Source: Engraulis encrasicolus (taxonomy: Eukaryota > Chordata > Actinopteri > Clupeiformes > Engraulidae). From it: 64,000 bases of DNA. The position numbers and the translations under genes are program-made. Where the stretch lies: NCBI RefSeq assembly GCF_034702125.1, contig NC_085868.1, forward strand, positions 40,030,859 to 40,094,858, in the 5' to 3' direction. Shown one piece after another: positions 25,652 to 37,500 of the stretch. A model generated the notes under the pieces. The model had not been told where the DNA came from. It saw nothing but the letters and a program-made list of their open reading frames with translations, and ran no database searches. Within the stretch, counting starts at the first letter, position 1, and the number at the start of each line of letters is the position of its first letter.

Positions 25652-25841
25652 AGAGAAGAACATACTTCAGTATGGAAACACAGTGGTCTGTTTTGTTTGT
25701 AGTGCATTATTTCTTTCGTTGAAACGTGTTCAGGAAGATGATCTACGGTTATTCATTTTTAAGAAGGACTTTTTTGCCGTTTTACCGACAGGCTATAAAA
25801 CATGTATCCACGTTCTTTGATGGTAGTAATTGTCAGTTGCG

Positions 25842-25905
25842 CTGATTGGTCAGAGCGTTGGCCTTATAGGCACAGACACGGTTTGAAAGACCGGGTTGTG
25901 CTCAT
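25842..25905 (+). repeat. tRNA-like sequence, probably a SINE head or tRNA pseudogene
   Basis: TTGGTCAGAGCGTTGG resembles a D-arm with A box, GGCCTTATAGGC an anticodon arm, and CGGTTTGAAAGACCG a T-arm with B box. The acceptor stem does not pair. It is therefore not called as a tRNA gene. Confidence 0.4.
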
Positions 25906-26338
25906 CAACAGTCTTCCGATTGTATCGTTCATCGGGGCCAGACTAAATTACACATCCAGGCTGGTTTATCAGGCTAGTGGTGGTGAGTATTTGTGGAAAA
26001 GGTAACATTTGTGAATGGCTAGCATGAATTCTGGGGGGAAAAACTGCTAAAACTACTAAAAACTGCTAAAAACAGTGTACCTTTAAGATTAGAAAGCAAG
26101 AAAACCTTTGCACACTGCCATCATTGACAAGTTCATGATGAAGGTTATGAGGTCGATGCGTTGCAAACTTGCAAATGTTTGACTTGACTGTGTGCAGGAG
26201 TTTTTTTTTCTAACTTTGGTGACCCTGGGGATCTCCTACAGTCTCCAATGCACCTGACCAAAGAACATGTGCAAGACGACTAACAAAGAGCAGCCGTAGC
26301 CTGAGCCTGATATCTCCTGATGGTGGTGGAGATGGTGG

Positions 26339-26369
26339 ACATCCGCACGCACGCACGCGCGCGCACACA

Positions 26370-26456
<87 letters not shown>
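26339..26456. repeat. (CA)n microsatellite with CGCACG leader
   Basis: Pure dinucleotide run after a degenerate GCACG part. The open frames here are artefacts. Confidence 0.97.
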
Positions 26457-26461
<5 letters not shown>

Positions 26462-26555
26462 CATGTTCCTCTAATTAAGGTCCTCCCACTATCACCTCAG
26501 CCAGCTGAATGGAAGGGAGGCAGAAGAGGGAGAGGCACGCACATATCAAACAGGA

Positions 26556-26716
26556 CCTGGGGTCCGTTTCTCGATTCTTGTCGTTGCTAACCGTCTTAAG
26601 ACGTAACAGCATTCCTTTGGATTTAGTGGTGTGAGCGTCGCTGTTGAGACAGAGTTGAGTCGCTCTTATGAAGGACGTTGCTACCATCGTTAGCAAAGAC
26701 GCTTTCGAGAATGCCA
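26556..26716 (-). mobile_element. MITE related to 62154-62329
   Basis: The blocks TTGTCGTTGCTAACCGTCTT and GTTAGCAAAGACGCTTTCGA appear inverted in the copy at 62154-62329. The ends resemble CCTGGGGTCCGTTTCTCG and its inverse. Confidence 0.6.
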
Positions 26717-26718
26717 CC

Positions 26719-26918
26719 CCTGGACTGGACTGGGGGAGAAATAGGGCCCTGGCACTTCTGGCTTAAAGGGGCCCCTGATAATTAGCGGTGCAGAACTGAC
26801 TCAGCAGTGATTTAAAAAAAAATATTATTATTTTTGTACATTTCTGAAAATAGAGGCTCACGGGGGTGCGGGGCCCACCGGGAAATGCCCCCAATGCCAG
26901 ATGGCCAGTCCAGCCCTG
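26719..26918. mobile_element. MITE related to 7250-7459
   Basis: The right end ATGGCCAGTCCAGCCCTG matches the left end of the 7250-7459 element in inverse. The interior shares GGGCCCACCGG and TGCACGG/TTCTGAAAATAG blocks. Confidence 0.6.
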
Positions 26919-27132
26919 GAAGAGACTCATCTTTTCAGAGAAAACTTCCCTGCATGTATAACACACCTAGTTCTCCTCATCCGTAACCCTGTATAACCCT
27001 GTGAGCTATCTTTGTTCTGCTTGTGTGCTCTGTACAGTCGATGACCTTGGTAAATACTTGATTCCTTCTTTTTTGCATACACATATGTTGCTAGATCAGT
27101 AGTAGTGAGTGGACTATAGGGAAAAGACAAAA

Positions 27133-27700
27133 TTATTCGGTAGCACTTCACAATAACCTTCTGCATAAATGGTTAACTAATGGTCAGAAATCCCGCACAC
27201 TGTCCATTCTACCAACAAACATTAATACAACGTTTCGGTCATCCGACCTTCTTCAGGACAGAAACGTTGTATTAAAAAGTTTGTTGGTGGAATGGACAGT
27301 GTGCGGGATTTCTTTGCACTTTACTGACAACCCCGCTGGGATAACATCCTAGGCACCTGCCCAACTACAGAGGTGTGCAAAAGCGTCTTTATTGAACTAA
27401 CTAATGGTCAGCTAATGGTTTGTTGTGCATCTATAACATTATTATAAGCAGTTATATATATATCATTATCAAATCAATTGTATAACACTAAACATTTGCT
27501 GAGGACAATAATATATTAGGGCTGCACAATTATGGGAAAATGTATAATCACGATTATTTAGATAAAAATCACGATCACCATTATTAATCACGATTATGCA
27601 GCAGAGCTTCAACCCCCCCCATTTTCGGGGCGACATAATGATACCTTATTATTAGTTAACCATTAGATTACCAACATGTGTGTTTGCTTATGAACGTGCA
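27133..27700. mobile_element. MITE (GGTAACACTTCACAATAACC family), broken by a hairpin insertion
   Basis: The left end GGTAGCACTTCACAATAACC matches both ends of 57663-58684. At about 27190-27407 a foldback sequence is inserted, with AACTAATGGTCAG on both sides, a 13-bp duplication typical of retroposition. Its arms (GTGCGGGATTT and inverse) pair around a TTCGGTC...AGAAACG centre. Confidence 0.6.
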
Positions 27701-28230
27701 GTAACTACGGCAGCATTGAAACTTAACCATATGGCATTGTCAAGATTCAAGATTCAACTGTTTGTTTTCATTGTCAAAAAGGAAAGGAAATTATGTCAAG
27801 ATAAAGGAGATTTAATATGAAGACCATTTTCAGACTAAACTCAATTTCAGCTAAAGGTTCTGCACTCTGTCTTTGCAGGACAGTATACTATAAAAAAAAC
27901 ACAAACTATAAAAAGTAAGATATAGGATTTGTAGGCATGTACTTTCATGTAGGCATATGTTTTTTATGTATCTTTTCTAGATCTGTAGTTAGCGCTGGAC
28001 ATCTGACAATAATTAATTGTACTGTGTGGCTGCTGACATCCTGGTTGTAGCTAGTTCCTCTTTTTTTTCTTGATTTTCAGGTTCCCTTTTAGCATCCAGC
28101 TTCCTCTGGCAACTGACCCCCCCCCCCCCCCCTCTCTCCCCCCGAAAAAAAATTACCCTGTTTAGAGTGATATGAACAGGTTTATGTGGCTTGGTACAGT
28201 CAGTTTCCACCAGGCAGCAGAACAGACAAC
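27700..28230. other. Intergenic stretch upstream of gene 3
   Basis: Contains a poly-C run at about 28118-28133. No convincing TATA box or repeat family is seen in the last 100 bases before the ATG. Confidence 0.35.
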
Positions 28231-31200
28231 ATGGAGATGAAGGTGGGTAATCTTCTATATCAAGCTGAGATGTATTGTGACTGTAATTCTTGTATAGGTG
28301 GATATTAGGGTTTTATTGTATTTTTTGTTTGTTACTTTTGTGTACAGAATTAACAGCTGAAAGTGGTTATTGGGGAAGCGAAATATGGAAACAACAATTT
28401 AAAAAAAAAATGTTTCAGTTGTACAAATCCGATGGCGGAAAGTAAAATAATTGGAGTTTAGGTGGCCTTGCGGGGTATGTTGGGGGGGTTGGTTTCTATT
28501 CACTTTTCTCTGACTTTGATTTTCCTTGATCTTGAAGGATACGCCAGTTAGCGGAGGTGTCACCATCCTCCACACAGCCCAGGACGGGAAGCACCACTAT
28601 GAGATCGAGACCGTTCTGAAGGACAAGAGGGCAAAGAAGGAGATTTTCATGAGGTAGGCAACAAGAATTTTGAACGTCTTTGAATGTTTTATGAAACTGT
28701 ATGGTAGGAGCCACATACTTTCTCCTCTTCCATGCACATATTCTATACACTGTAAACCCAGACATCAAATGTACTTACCAAGACTAATTAAAATGCACTA
28801 AAAAATAGAAGTTTGATGGCATTTCTGAAGAATACTGAGTATTGACAACTTATTTGAGGAAATAGTTGTTCAGATGAATATGTTTTAGTTGAATGGATTA
28901 AATTCATAAGTTTTGGTTATGACCCCGCCTCTTTTTCTTCAGGCTGCACCAACTGGCTTCTACCCAGATGTGGGCAGTTGAATGTATTCCTGCAGTGTGT
29001 TTCATGTTAACAGATCGTTTCAAATTTCAACTGACAATATGGCCACGCTGCAGCATCCAATTTTAAATCAGAATATTGCCACCTAGTAAAATTAGGCTAT
29101 CTTGTGAAGTGCCATTGCACAATTGAAAGTCAAATGCTGCATGACATAATTGACATTGCCTACCATCAACCAGGAACAATGGTAGTGCCCAATCAACCTG
29201 TCAATTAGTACCTGCCCTCACTTGAGTACATAGGACTGTTACAAGTTCATTGAATTACTACCTGCAGCTGCCACATGCCTGATTACTCTGGTCACATGGT
29301 TAACTTTCACCTCTATAAAAACTCAGACTGTCACAATGCTTGAGTTGCTTGCCTAAATGACTGGTTCGCTGGCTCTCTGTCCGGCTTGTTGGTTAGTGAG
29401 CTAACTGACCGACCAACTGACTGTTTGTTGGCCAGCTGGTTGGCTGGCTAACTGACTCTTTTGGTTGACTGTATGGCTGGCTTGTTAGCTTGCTAGCCAT
29501 ACAACTGACTTGTTTGTTGGTTAGTTGGCTGACTAACTGAGTGTTAGTTGGTTAGCCGGCTCTTTGGCTGGCTAGCTGACAACTGACTCTTTTGGTTGGC
29601 TGGTGGACTGGTTTGTTGGCTGGCTAGGTATTTAGTTGGTAGTGAGTATTGTGGTAGCATGTATCTTTTTGGTGTGTTGCTTACTTGACATTTCAGGATT
29701 GTCTAATTATGCTCAACTAGAGTATTCTATGCACACTGGTTAATGTACTATCATCCAGGAGATTACAATAATTAAATGGTAATAATATTGCACATACTGC
29801 AGAAACTTGAATTTCTCAGTGGTTATGGATAGTTTGGTCTATTAATACAAGAGAGCAGTGTGATGGACTGGTTCCATGCCACAGTTGTCTCAGTCATGGT
29901 GAGGAATGGGAGGTGCCACAATAACATGGTAGCTACCTCTTTTGTGGTGATGAATGGAGTTACAGTTAATCTTACGAATGATGGTAAGTTTAATCGACTG
30001 GGAATTTAGTACATTAAACTGGGAATTTTGCATACAATAACTATAGATAACAGTTACTACTGTGGAAGATGGTGGGTTTAATCAATTTGGACTTAAGTAC
30101 ATTTAACTTAAACTTTTACATATAATGAGTATATACAACAGTTGAGGTCACAAAAGATTGTAAGTTTAATCATTCATAATTACTTAGTTTTTCTAGGGCA
30201 ACCACTTTTCTGGGTTTTTGTAAGTAAACTCAACTTATAAGGTTTTACAGTGTACCAGGGACGTCAAGCTCAGTTGCGGGCGCCAAATCTGGCCCGCGGA
30301 GCCGTTTTATTCGGCCGGCGAGATCATTTCAAATCTGTATTACTGTTGGCCATCATACACCATTAACATACAGCGTTAAAGACTAGAACATTAAAAAAGA
30401 CTGGACACATTTGGTGTGTCACAGGATTATGAGTGGGCCCAGGCCAGTGAAACAGCTCACACTCATATGCAACAGAATATATGCAGGCACATTTTGAACC
30501 ATGATGGGAATCTGTTTTTGAGATTTAAATATGAGTATTAAGTGTGTGTACATTTTTCTGAATAAATATTGAGTGCGGACTGCGACTTATTTTGGCCCTT
30601 GATCAATTTGAGTTTGACACCCCTGTCCTATATATCATGAAACTTCCATGAGATTTCCAATGTTCCAAGGTGGGTAATGTGTGGGGGGTTTGTGGAGATT
30701 GCCCGGACCTTACCTGGACGAAATTCTCCCAAAGAAGGTCTGAATGGCAAAAACATAGTGAGCAATAAAATGACAAATGTAATGAACGGTGTGTGATTTT
30801 TTTTTCTGTAAACCCCTTTTCACAACCATAGTCTAGGTCTGTGAGGCAGTGCCCCACCAGAATATGCTGTGTAAAATAATAATGATATTATTGTTCAGAG
30901 ATGCAGTATTATTACAATGCTTGGTGAGAATATATTGTCGAGCTTATTTTTGGTCTATTTTGGTTCATGTTAGTTATTCAGTTTATTGAATTATTCACTT
31001 TGACCTTAAAATTGACCATGGTAAATCGTTGTTGTTTTTTTTTTAGTGTGGTTCAGCACGTTTTAAAAAAAATACTATATGGTTCAATTATGGTTTGGCT
31101 ATGGTTTAACTTTGACAATGGTTAAAATTGACCATGGTTTTGCTCTGACAACTAACCATGGTTTTATCATGATTTATAATTATTCATTAAATTGCACTTA

Positions 31201-34200
31201 GCTACCACTTTTTTATCCAAAGCACTTTTTGGTGACAGTCTGTGGAGCAATGTGGGGTTATGTGCCTTGCTCAATTGCACTTCAGCCATGGGTGGAGATG
31301 TAGGGAGAGGTAAGGGTGGGATTTGGACCTGCAACTCTGTGATCTTTAGTCCAGCTTCCAAACCATTACACCATGGCTGCCCACAAGTTTTCATGTTTTT
31401 TTGGGTAACCATGAAACCCACAATTAAAATGGTTAAATATAGTCACAAACCATGCTGAAAAAAACATGAAAACCATGGTTAGTCAGGAACCACAGTTTTC
31501 ATGGTTACCCTCAAACACATGGATTAGCCATAGTAATACTATGGTTGGTTCAGAGTACTTAGAGTAACCATGACATATGGTAAAACCATGGTCGATTTTC
31601 GTAAGGATGTTGTGCTATACTTTTCCCACAAACCTGCCGCGGTGCCCCTAGCACCTTGTCACAGTGTCCCAGGGGTTAAAACCACTGGAATTGAACCTAT
31701 TTATTCAGCAGTGTTGTGCTTATGTCTCTACTTGCAGAAGAGGAGATAAGATCCTGAAGATCAATGGTGTAGATGTAGAAGATTTGTCTCCAGAAATGTT
31801 TGCAAAGATGCTGTCTGAAGGTAATCCCATGCTGGTAAGTTTTCAGGTCTCGAATCCATGCAAATGTAATATTAAAACACATCTGGCGAGCTCAGCGGTC
31901 ATGCACGACTTCTCGTAGGTGGGACAGGAAGTTGATTCATTTTCCCATTTTCAGTTAAAAAAAGGCAATTTCTTGCGTTTTGCGACTTCAAAGGTAAACA
32001 TTTTTAACTTCAAGCGTTCTGATATGACTATGTCATATGACTATGATATGACTATGTAATTGACTATACAACCCCTAAAATGCAAAAATCGGGACTTGGC
32101 GTTTGACAACAACAAAACCTGCAGACTGCAGCTTTAAGGATGCAACATGTGTATTCTGGAAATAAACCAAAGAGATTTTTTCTTCTTCTGCCATCTTATG
32201 TTTGTAATAAGTTAGAAGGGCTTGGCAGTAATTGACAATTGATAGTCCTCTGTGTATCAGATTAAATTAATCATAATGGTTATTTTATGTACATAGTCAC
32301 TTTTTACCAACACACATGCTTGACACCATTTAAAACAAATTTGCTTTAGATGGTGTCAAGAATGTACGATAAAATGAATTTGTTCAAAGAAAAGCACCCC
32401 ATCCGTAAAATCAAGCATAGTAGTGGGACTGACATGGTTTGGGGCTGCATGAATGCTGTCATCATTGGAAAGCTGAATTTCACCAAAAGAAACGTGCATA
32501 TCAACTTGTACTTTGACTACAGAAGCAGATCATGATCTTCTATGGGATTTTAGCAGGCCAGCCATGGATTTTAGTATAGGGTGGACTCACATTTGTGAGG
32601 TGCATTTTGAGATATAAATAAATTGAAGCAGCTATACAGGTATAAGTTGTACACTGGCTACTGTTCATTGTGTCAAAGTGAGGTTTTTAAAAAAAATGCT
32701 GTCCCATTAAAATATATACAAACCCCAACTCCGATGAAGTTGGGACGTTTGGTAAACAGTGAATAAAATCAAAATGCTATCATTTTCAAAACATTCAATC
32801 TATTCATTAGATGGAGAATAGTGAAAAGAAAACATATTAAGTGTTAAAACCGAGAAAAAATATTGTTTTGGGGGACATATGTACTAATTTCTAATTTGAT
32901 AAATCCAACACGTCTCAAAAGAGTTGGGACGGGGACAATAAATGGCAGCATATGTCGAGGAAGACTAAAAACAAAACAAAATTCAACACTTAACCGTTAA
33001 ATACATTAACCGATGAGATGATTTTATATAAAAAACAGTGTTAATTCCTATCTTGGACATGATTTCACCAGCTTGAATGGTGGGTGTATTCCTTGTCATG
33101 TTTTGCAATGTTTTCCTTTCTGTAGTGCTTACAGTGTGACAGCTCTTGACCAAAAACCCACCATTTTATCACCTGCTGGTCCTTATGATGGAGCCAAACT
33201 GTTAAAACATAGTAGAGAATGCAATTTGACCTTACTATGTGGCAGTAATCGAAGATCTCCCTTCAAAATATAATGCATGAGTGGCTTTTCATGCTGTTTA
33301 AAACCCATTTATACCATTCAGCACTGTATTTAAATCTACAGATGAGTGAGAACATCTTAACCAATGCACTACTGCACCCGCATGCCATCATGGAGGCTGA
33401 CTTTTGAAGCTAGTACTAACACAAGTTGGATGGTCCATTTTCACTGTAGCACAGGATGTGCAATGCTCTATTATTGTCAAAAAGAATGGACTTCTACGAC
33501 TTCTGCTGACTTCTGTAAGCAAAGGACAGTTTCCCATGTCTTCTGGGTCTATTTCAAGTGAGCTCAGGTGCTTAGGAGAATGTTACACCCCTGTATCATT
33601 TTCATGCATTAAGCATTCTTAATATGGTCAATTTTCAATAGGTCTAATTCCTGGAGTGCTAGAGTTAGACTACAGCCAATATATATTTCATGATGTCATG
33701 AACCTATACAATGATTTTATTAGCAAAAATATGTCTTATATACACTCAATCGTGGTAAATCAAAGGGAATTCAAAAATGTATGTAATAACTATGGTAATT
33801 ATTCCCTTTGCATCTTTAATTCTGAGTGACTCAGCCTCTCTGTGATGATCTTATACCTGGACACCTATTTTGTCCGTCAGTACAATTCATTTTGAAATGT
33901 TCTTCTTTGTTGTTTTATCTTATTTGGATGTTTACTAAATTTCACTGATCCCCGTCCCAACTCTTTTGAGACGTGTTGAATTTATCAAATTAGAAATGAG
34001 TACATATGTCCCCCAAAACAATATTTTTTCTCGGTTTTAACACTTAATATGTTGTCTTTTCACTATTCTCCATCTAATGAATAGATTGAATGTTTTGAAA
34101 ATGATAGCATTTTGATTTTATTCACTCTTTACCAAACGTCCCAACTTCATCGGAGTTGGGGTTTGTACTTACAAATCTGCTGAAATGTAAGGGTTGTGCT

Positions 34201-34434
34201 CACTTCTGTGACATACTGTGTGTGTATATACGTGTATGCATTTATATATAATAGGGTGTATGACGTGGTGTTTTGTGGTTTGGTTACAGCCCAAATAAAA
34301 TGGAGCAAATAAAACTGTTTTAAGTCAACGTGCTCCAAAACTATATTAGGATCTTTTTTGCCATTGTACAAGTCAAGTCAAGTCAGCTATTATTATCAGT
34401 TTCTTCATATGTGCAGGAAATTGAAATGCCGTTT

Positions 34435-34515
<81 letters not shown>

Positions 34516-37500
34516 TATAGTATATCACCTTTGCCCTGTCGCCCTTTCCACAGACAGTCCACCAGGCCGGCTCTGATGCTCCAGTGGTGATCCATCCGGA
34601 ACCAGGCGACATGTGCCCCTTCAACAAGGAGGACACGTTTCTCAGCCTGTGCCTGGACCTCACCACAGAACCCGGCGACTGCGACCAGGTGACCAGTGTT
34701 GCCAGATTGGACAGTTTCCTGCCCACTTGGGGTGTTTAAGAGGGCTGATGGCGGGTAAAAAAGGGTATTGGGTGGGTTTTATGTAGGTTTACAACACATA
34801 GACAAAATAGAATGTTAACACATAGAAATCAATATAGTTTAGGTTAAATTGGGTGGGATCTAGTACCCTCAGGTGGTGTTTAAGCATTACAGTAAGACAA
34901 ACAGGGCTACAAGTACTTCTCGACTAAACCCAGGGATGGCCAGAGCGAGTTTTTTATTTTACATTGGCTGATGTTTCGGCGCTTCTGCATCTTCCTCAGA
35001 GTCAGAGAGTTGTTTTCTTTAGCATGTTTGGGCTGGAAATCATCGGTCACATCTGTCAACCCTACAGGTGACGCTGGAGAGCGAGTGCGACCAGGAGTGC
35101 GACCAGGAGGATGAAAACATTCTGATGGTGGTGGAGATGCTGGACACCAGCGTGTCAGTGGTGAGGGGACGAGGGTGCGCTCACGGGGAGACGTGCAAGG
35201 ACTGCGGCGGCACCGACTGCAACCTCGACGAAGTGGTCATGATGTCGAGCAAGATCTCCCTTGGTTAGAGTCGACCACCTTTTTATCTTTTTTTATGTAC
35301 AGTATATATATATATATAAATAATTGGTGGGGAACTTTTATTCCTTTATTTGAAAAGTGTGAGATGGTGACAGGAAGTGAGTGGCGAAGAGATAGGCCGT
35401 GTCTCAAATGCCGCACTTGTGCACTTCGGGCACTGTTTTTCAGTGCCTAGGGCGCTCACGCTGAAAATTTCAGTTGAGCCAGTGCACTGAAAGTGCCAGG
35501 ATGATCCCCTAACAATGGCGGAAAAATGCAGTGCTTGAATGATGGCTCTGATGATGGACACTGCACGCCCTAAACGGCGACCATGTTGACAATGACACGT
35601 AGGAAATGTGGCATTCAGTTTGGTCAACAGTGTCCTAACTCTGTAAGTAATGTTGATGGGACACCAACCTTTTCATGCCAACCAAAGTATTGTATGTGTG
35701 TTATTGTTGTCATTTGGGGTGAAGGACATGGAAATACAAGCACCAGACGCTGCACATTGTAAACAGTAGCGAACTCATATTTTGGCGAGCTAATGACATG
35801 CTCAGCCGTCACTCCCAGCGAGGGCACAGTGCATAGTGCTCAAAATGTTCCACAACACTATGCACTAAAGACCTCAGTGCACTGTGCACTGACTGTCAGT
35901 GCACTGACAAAAGTGTGCCATTTGAGACACAGCCATAGGCTAGGATCAGGAAATGACCTCAGGCCAGAATTGAACCTGGGTCCCAAGCGTGACCTTGCTG
36001 TTTGAGCCAGGGCCCGCGGCTTTCATATTTTTAAACCCTAAAGGTAACCCTAGTTCTCCCTGGGTAAGAGCCTATTTTCTTAATTTTCTTCAACCTTTGT
36101 TAACAACCTTGAAATCACGTTTCCAAACTTGGTGTGCAGAAGCTTCTCACAGGTGGCCTGCACTCATTGGTTCGTTCTGCTGCCCTCCAGAGGTCAGAAT
36201 ATGCACTAAGCAGGTTTGGAGGTTGGAAGTGTGAGTGCGTTTTAATATGCGACCTTGCCTCCTCCACTTGCCTCCTCCACTTGCTTCTCGTCATGATGAC
36301 ATCACTGACAACAGCATTATATTTCAATATCTTGCAAAAGTTCAATTGTAAAGTCTTTTTCTCATTTGCAATTGGGATGGTGAATGAAAAACAGTCCCTC
36401 AAAAGTTGTTGTGGCAAGGCTGACAGCTGGGAAACTTTATCGTTTTCTCCACGGAGGAGGGGCCAGGAGGCGGGACGAGGAGACAAGCACAAGTGGAGGA
36501 GGCAAGGTCACATATTGGGATGCACCTTGTGTGTCTCATAGAGGTAGAAAATAACACTAGAGGTGACCCCGCCCCCCTTTTTACGGCAGTCTGTAGCGGC
36601 CATTATCTGTAGGTAGATCAGAGAGATGGAAATTAACGGAGAAGGAGGCTGACCTCTGTCAAAAATGGCTTAATCATGTGAAAATGTCCATCAACACACT
36701 ATACAAGGACAATAGTTGAAGTGTGTTGCTAATTATGTTCATAAAATATATAATTTGATTTTTAAATGTATTTAATCGACTCATATGATTTAAGAAGATA
36801 TTTAGCCTGACATTTCATCTGGTCTTTGATTAATGTGTTACTTCATATTCACACATGTGCACGCATGTTCTCCATTGACTTGCATTGACTGAAGGTGCCT
36901 ACACTACCTATGGAAGTTGGGGAAGTTCCATGTGCCGTTTCCCAGTGCTGTCGCAAATTGCCGTGTCACCTCTAGTGTTATTTTCTACCTCTATGGTGTG
37001 TCTGTACTGTTCTCCGTGCTACAATGCGCTTTTAACTTGATGACGTATGTTGCATATGGTTTCATAGACACACACATGCACGCCACTTTTTCTGATTCAA
37101 ACCAGTAGTCGTATACAGTATACCTACTTTTTTTCATGTAATGATGAAAAGGGCTAGTTACAATTCATTCTGTAGGGTCACTGAAGATGAAAACTCATTT
37201 TTATTTTTACCCCATGGAAGTCAGGAAAATTAGAGTGTCAGAATTGACAAGTTAGTTCACCACTGAAAGGATTTTGGGAACAGTTAAAGATGAAATTGAA
37301 ATACTAATTCCTGTTTGAAAGAGACTCTTGTTGCTATTTTTTGAGGGTTTATAGGTTTCAAAATAATGTTTGAGGTGACATATGGTGAGGTGACAAATGA
37401 TGGTGCATCATTTGCATGAAATTTTGTCAGATGTTGTTATGAATGAATTATGTTATAATCCTGCGTAAGTTTTAATATGAATGGTATAAAACTTGAAAAC

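Larger units (their letters stand above)
28654..31737. other. Intron 2 of gene 3: repeats, no further exon seen
   Basis: It holds a degenerate TGGC/TGAC-rich minisatellite (29360-29645), a hAT MITE (30256-30625), a SINE (31185-31384) and a stretch rich in ACCATGGTT palindromes (about 31010-31600). No extra in-phase exon was recognised. Confidence 0.6.

Noticed and set aside
25842..25905. A functional tRNA gene
   Set aside because: Internal promoter boxes are recognisable but the acceptor stem does not pair and no terminator T-run follows. It is more likely a SINE head or pseudogene.
29360..29645. A repeat array of CRISPR type
   Set aside because: The TGGC/TGAC units are short, irregular and without unique spacers. 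It is a degenerate minisatellite in an intron of a vertebrate gene.
31010..31600. Repeated ACCATGGTT palindromes as a regulatory array
   Set aside because: They are spaced irregularly in AT-rich intron sequence and include a SINE. Without binding data they are better described as low-complexity repeats.
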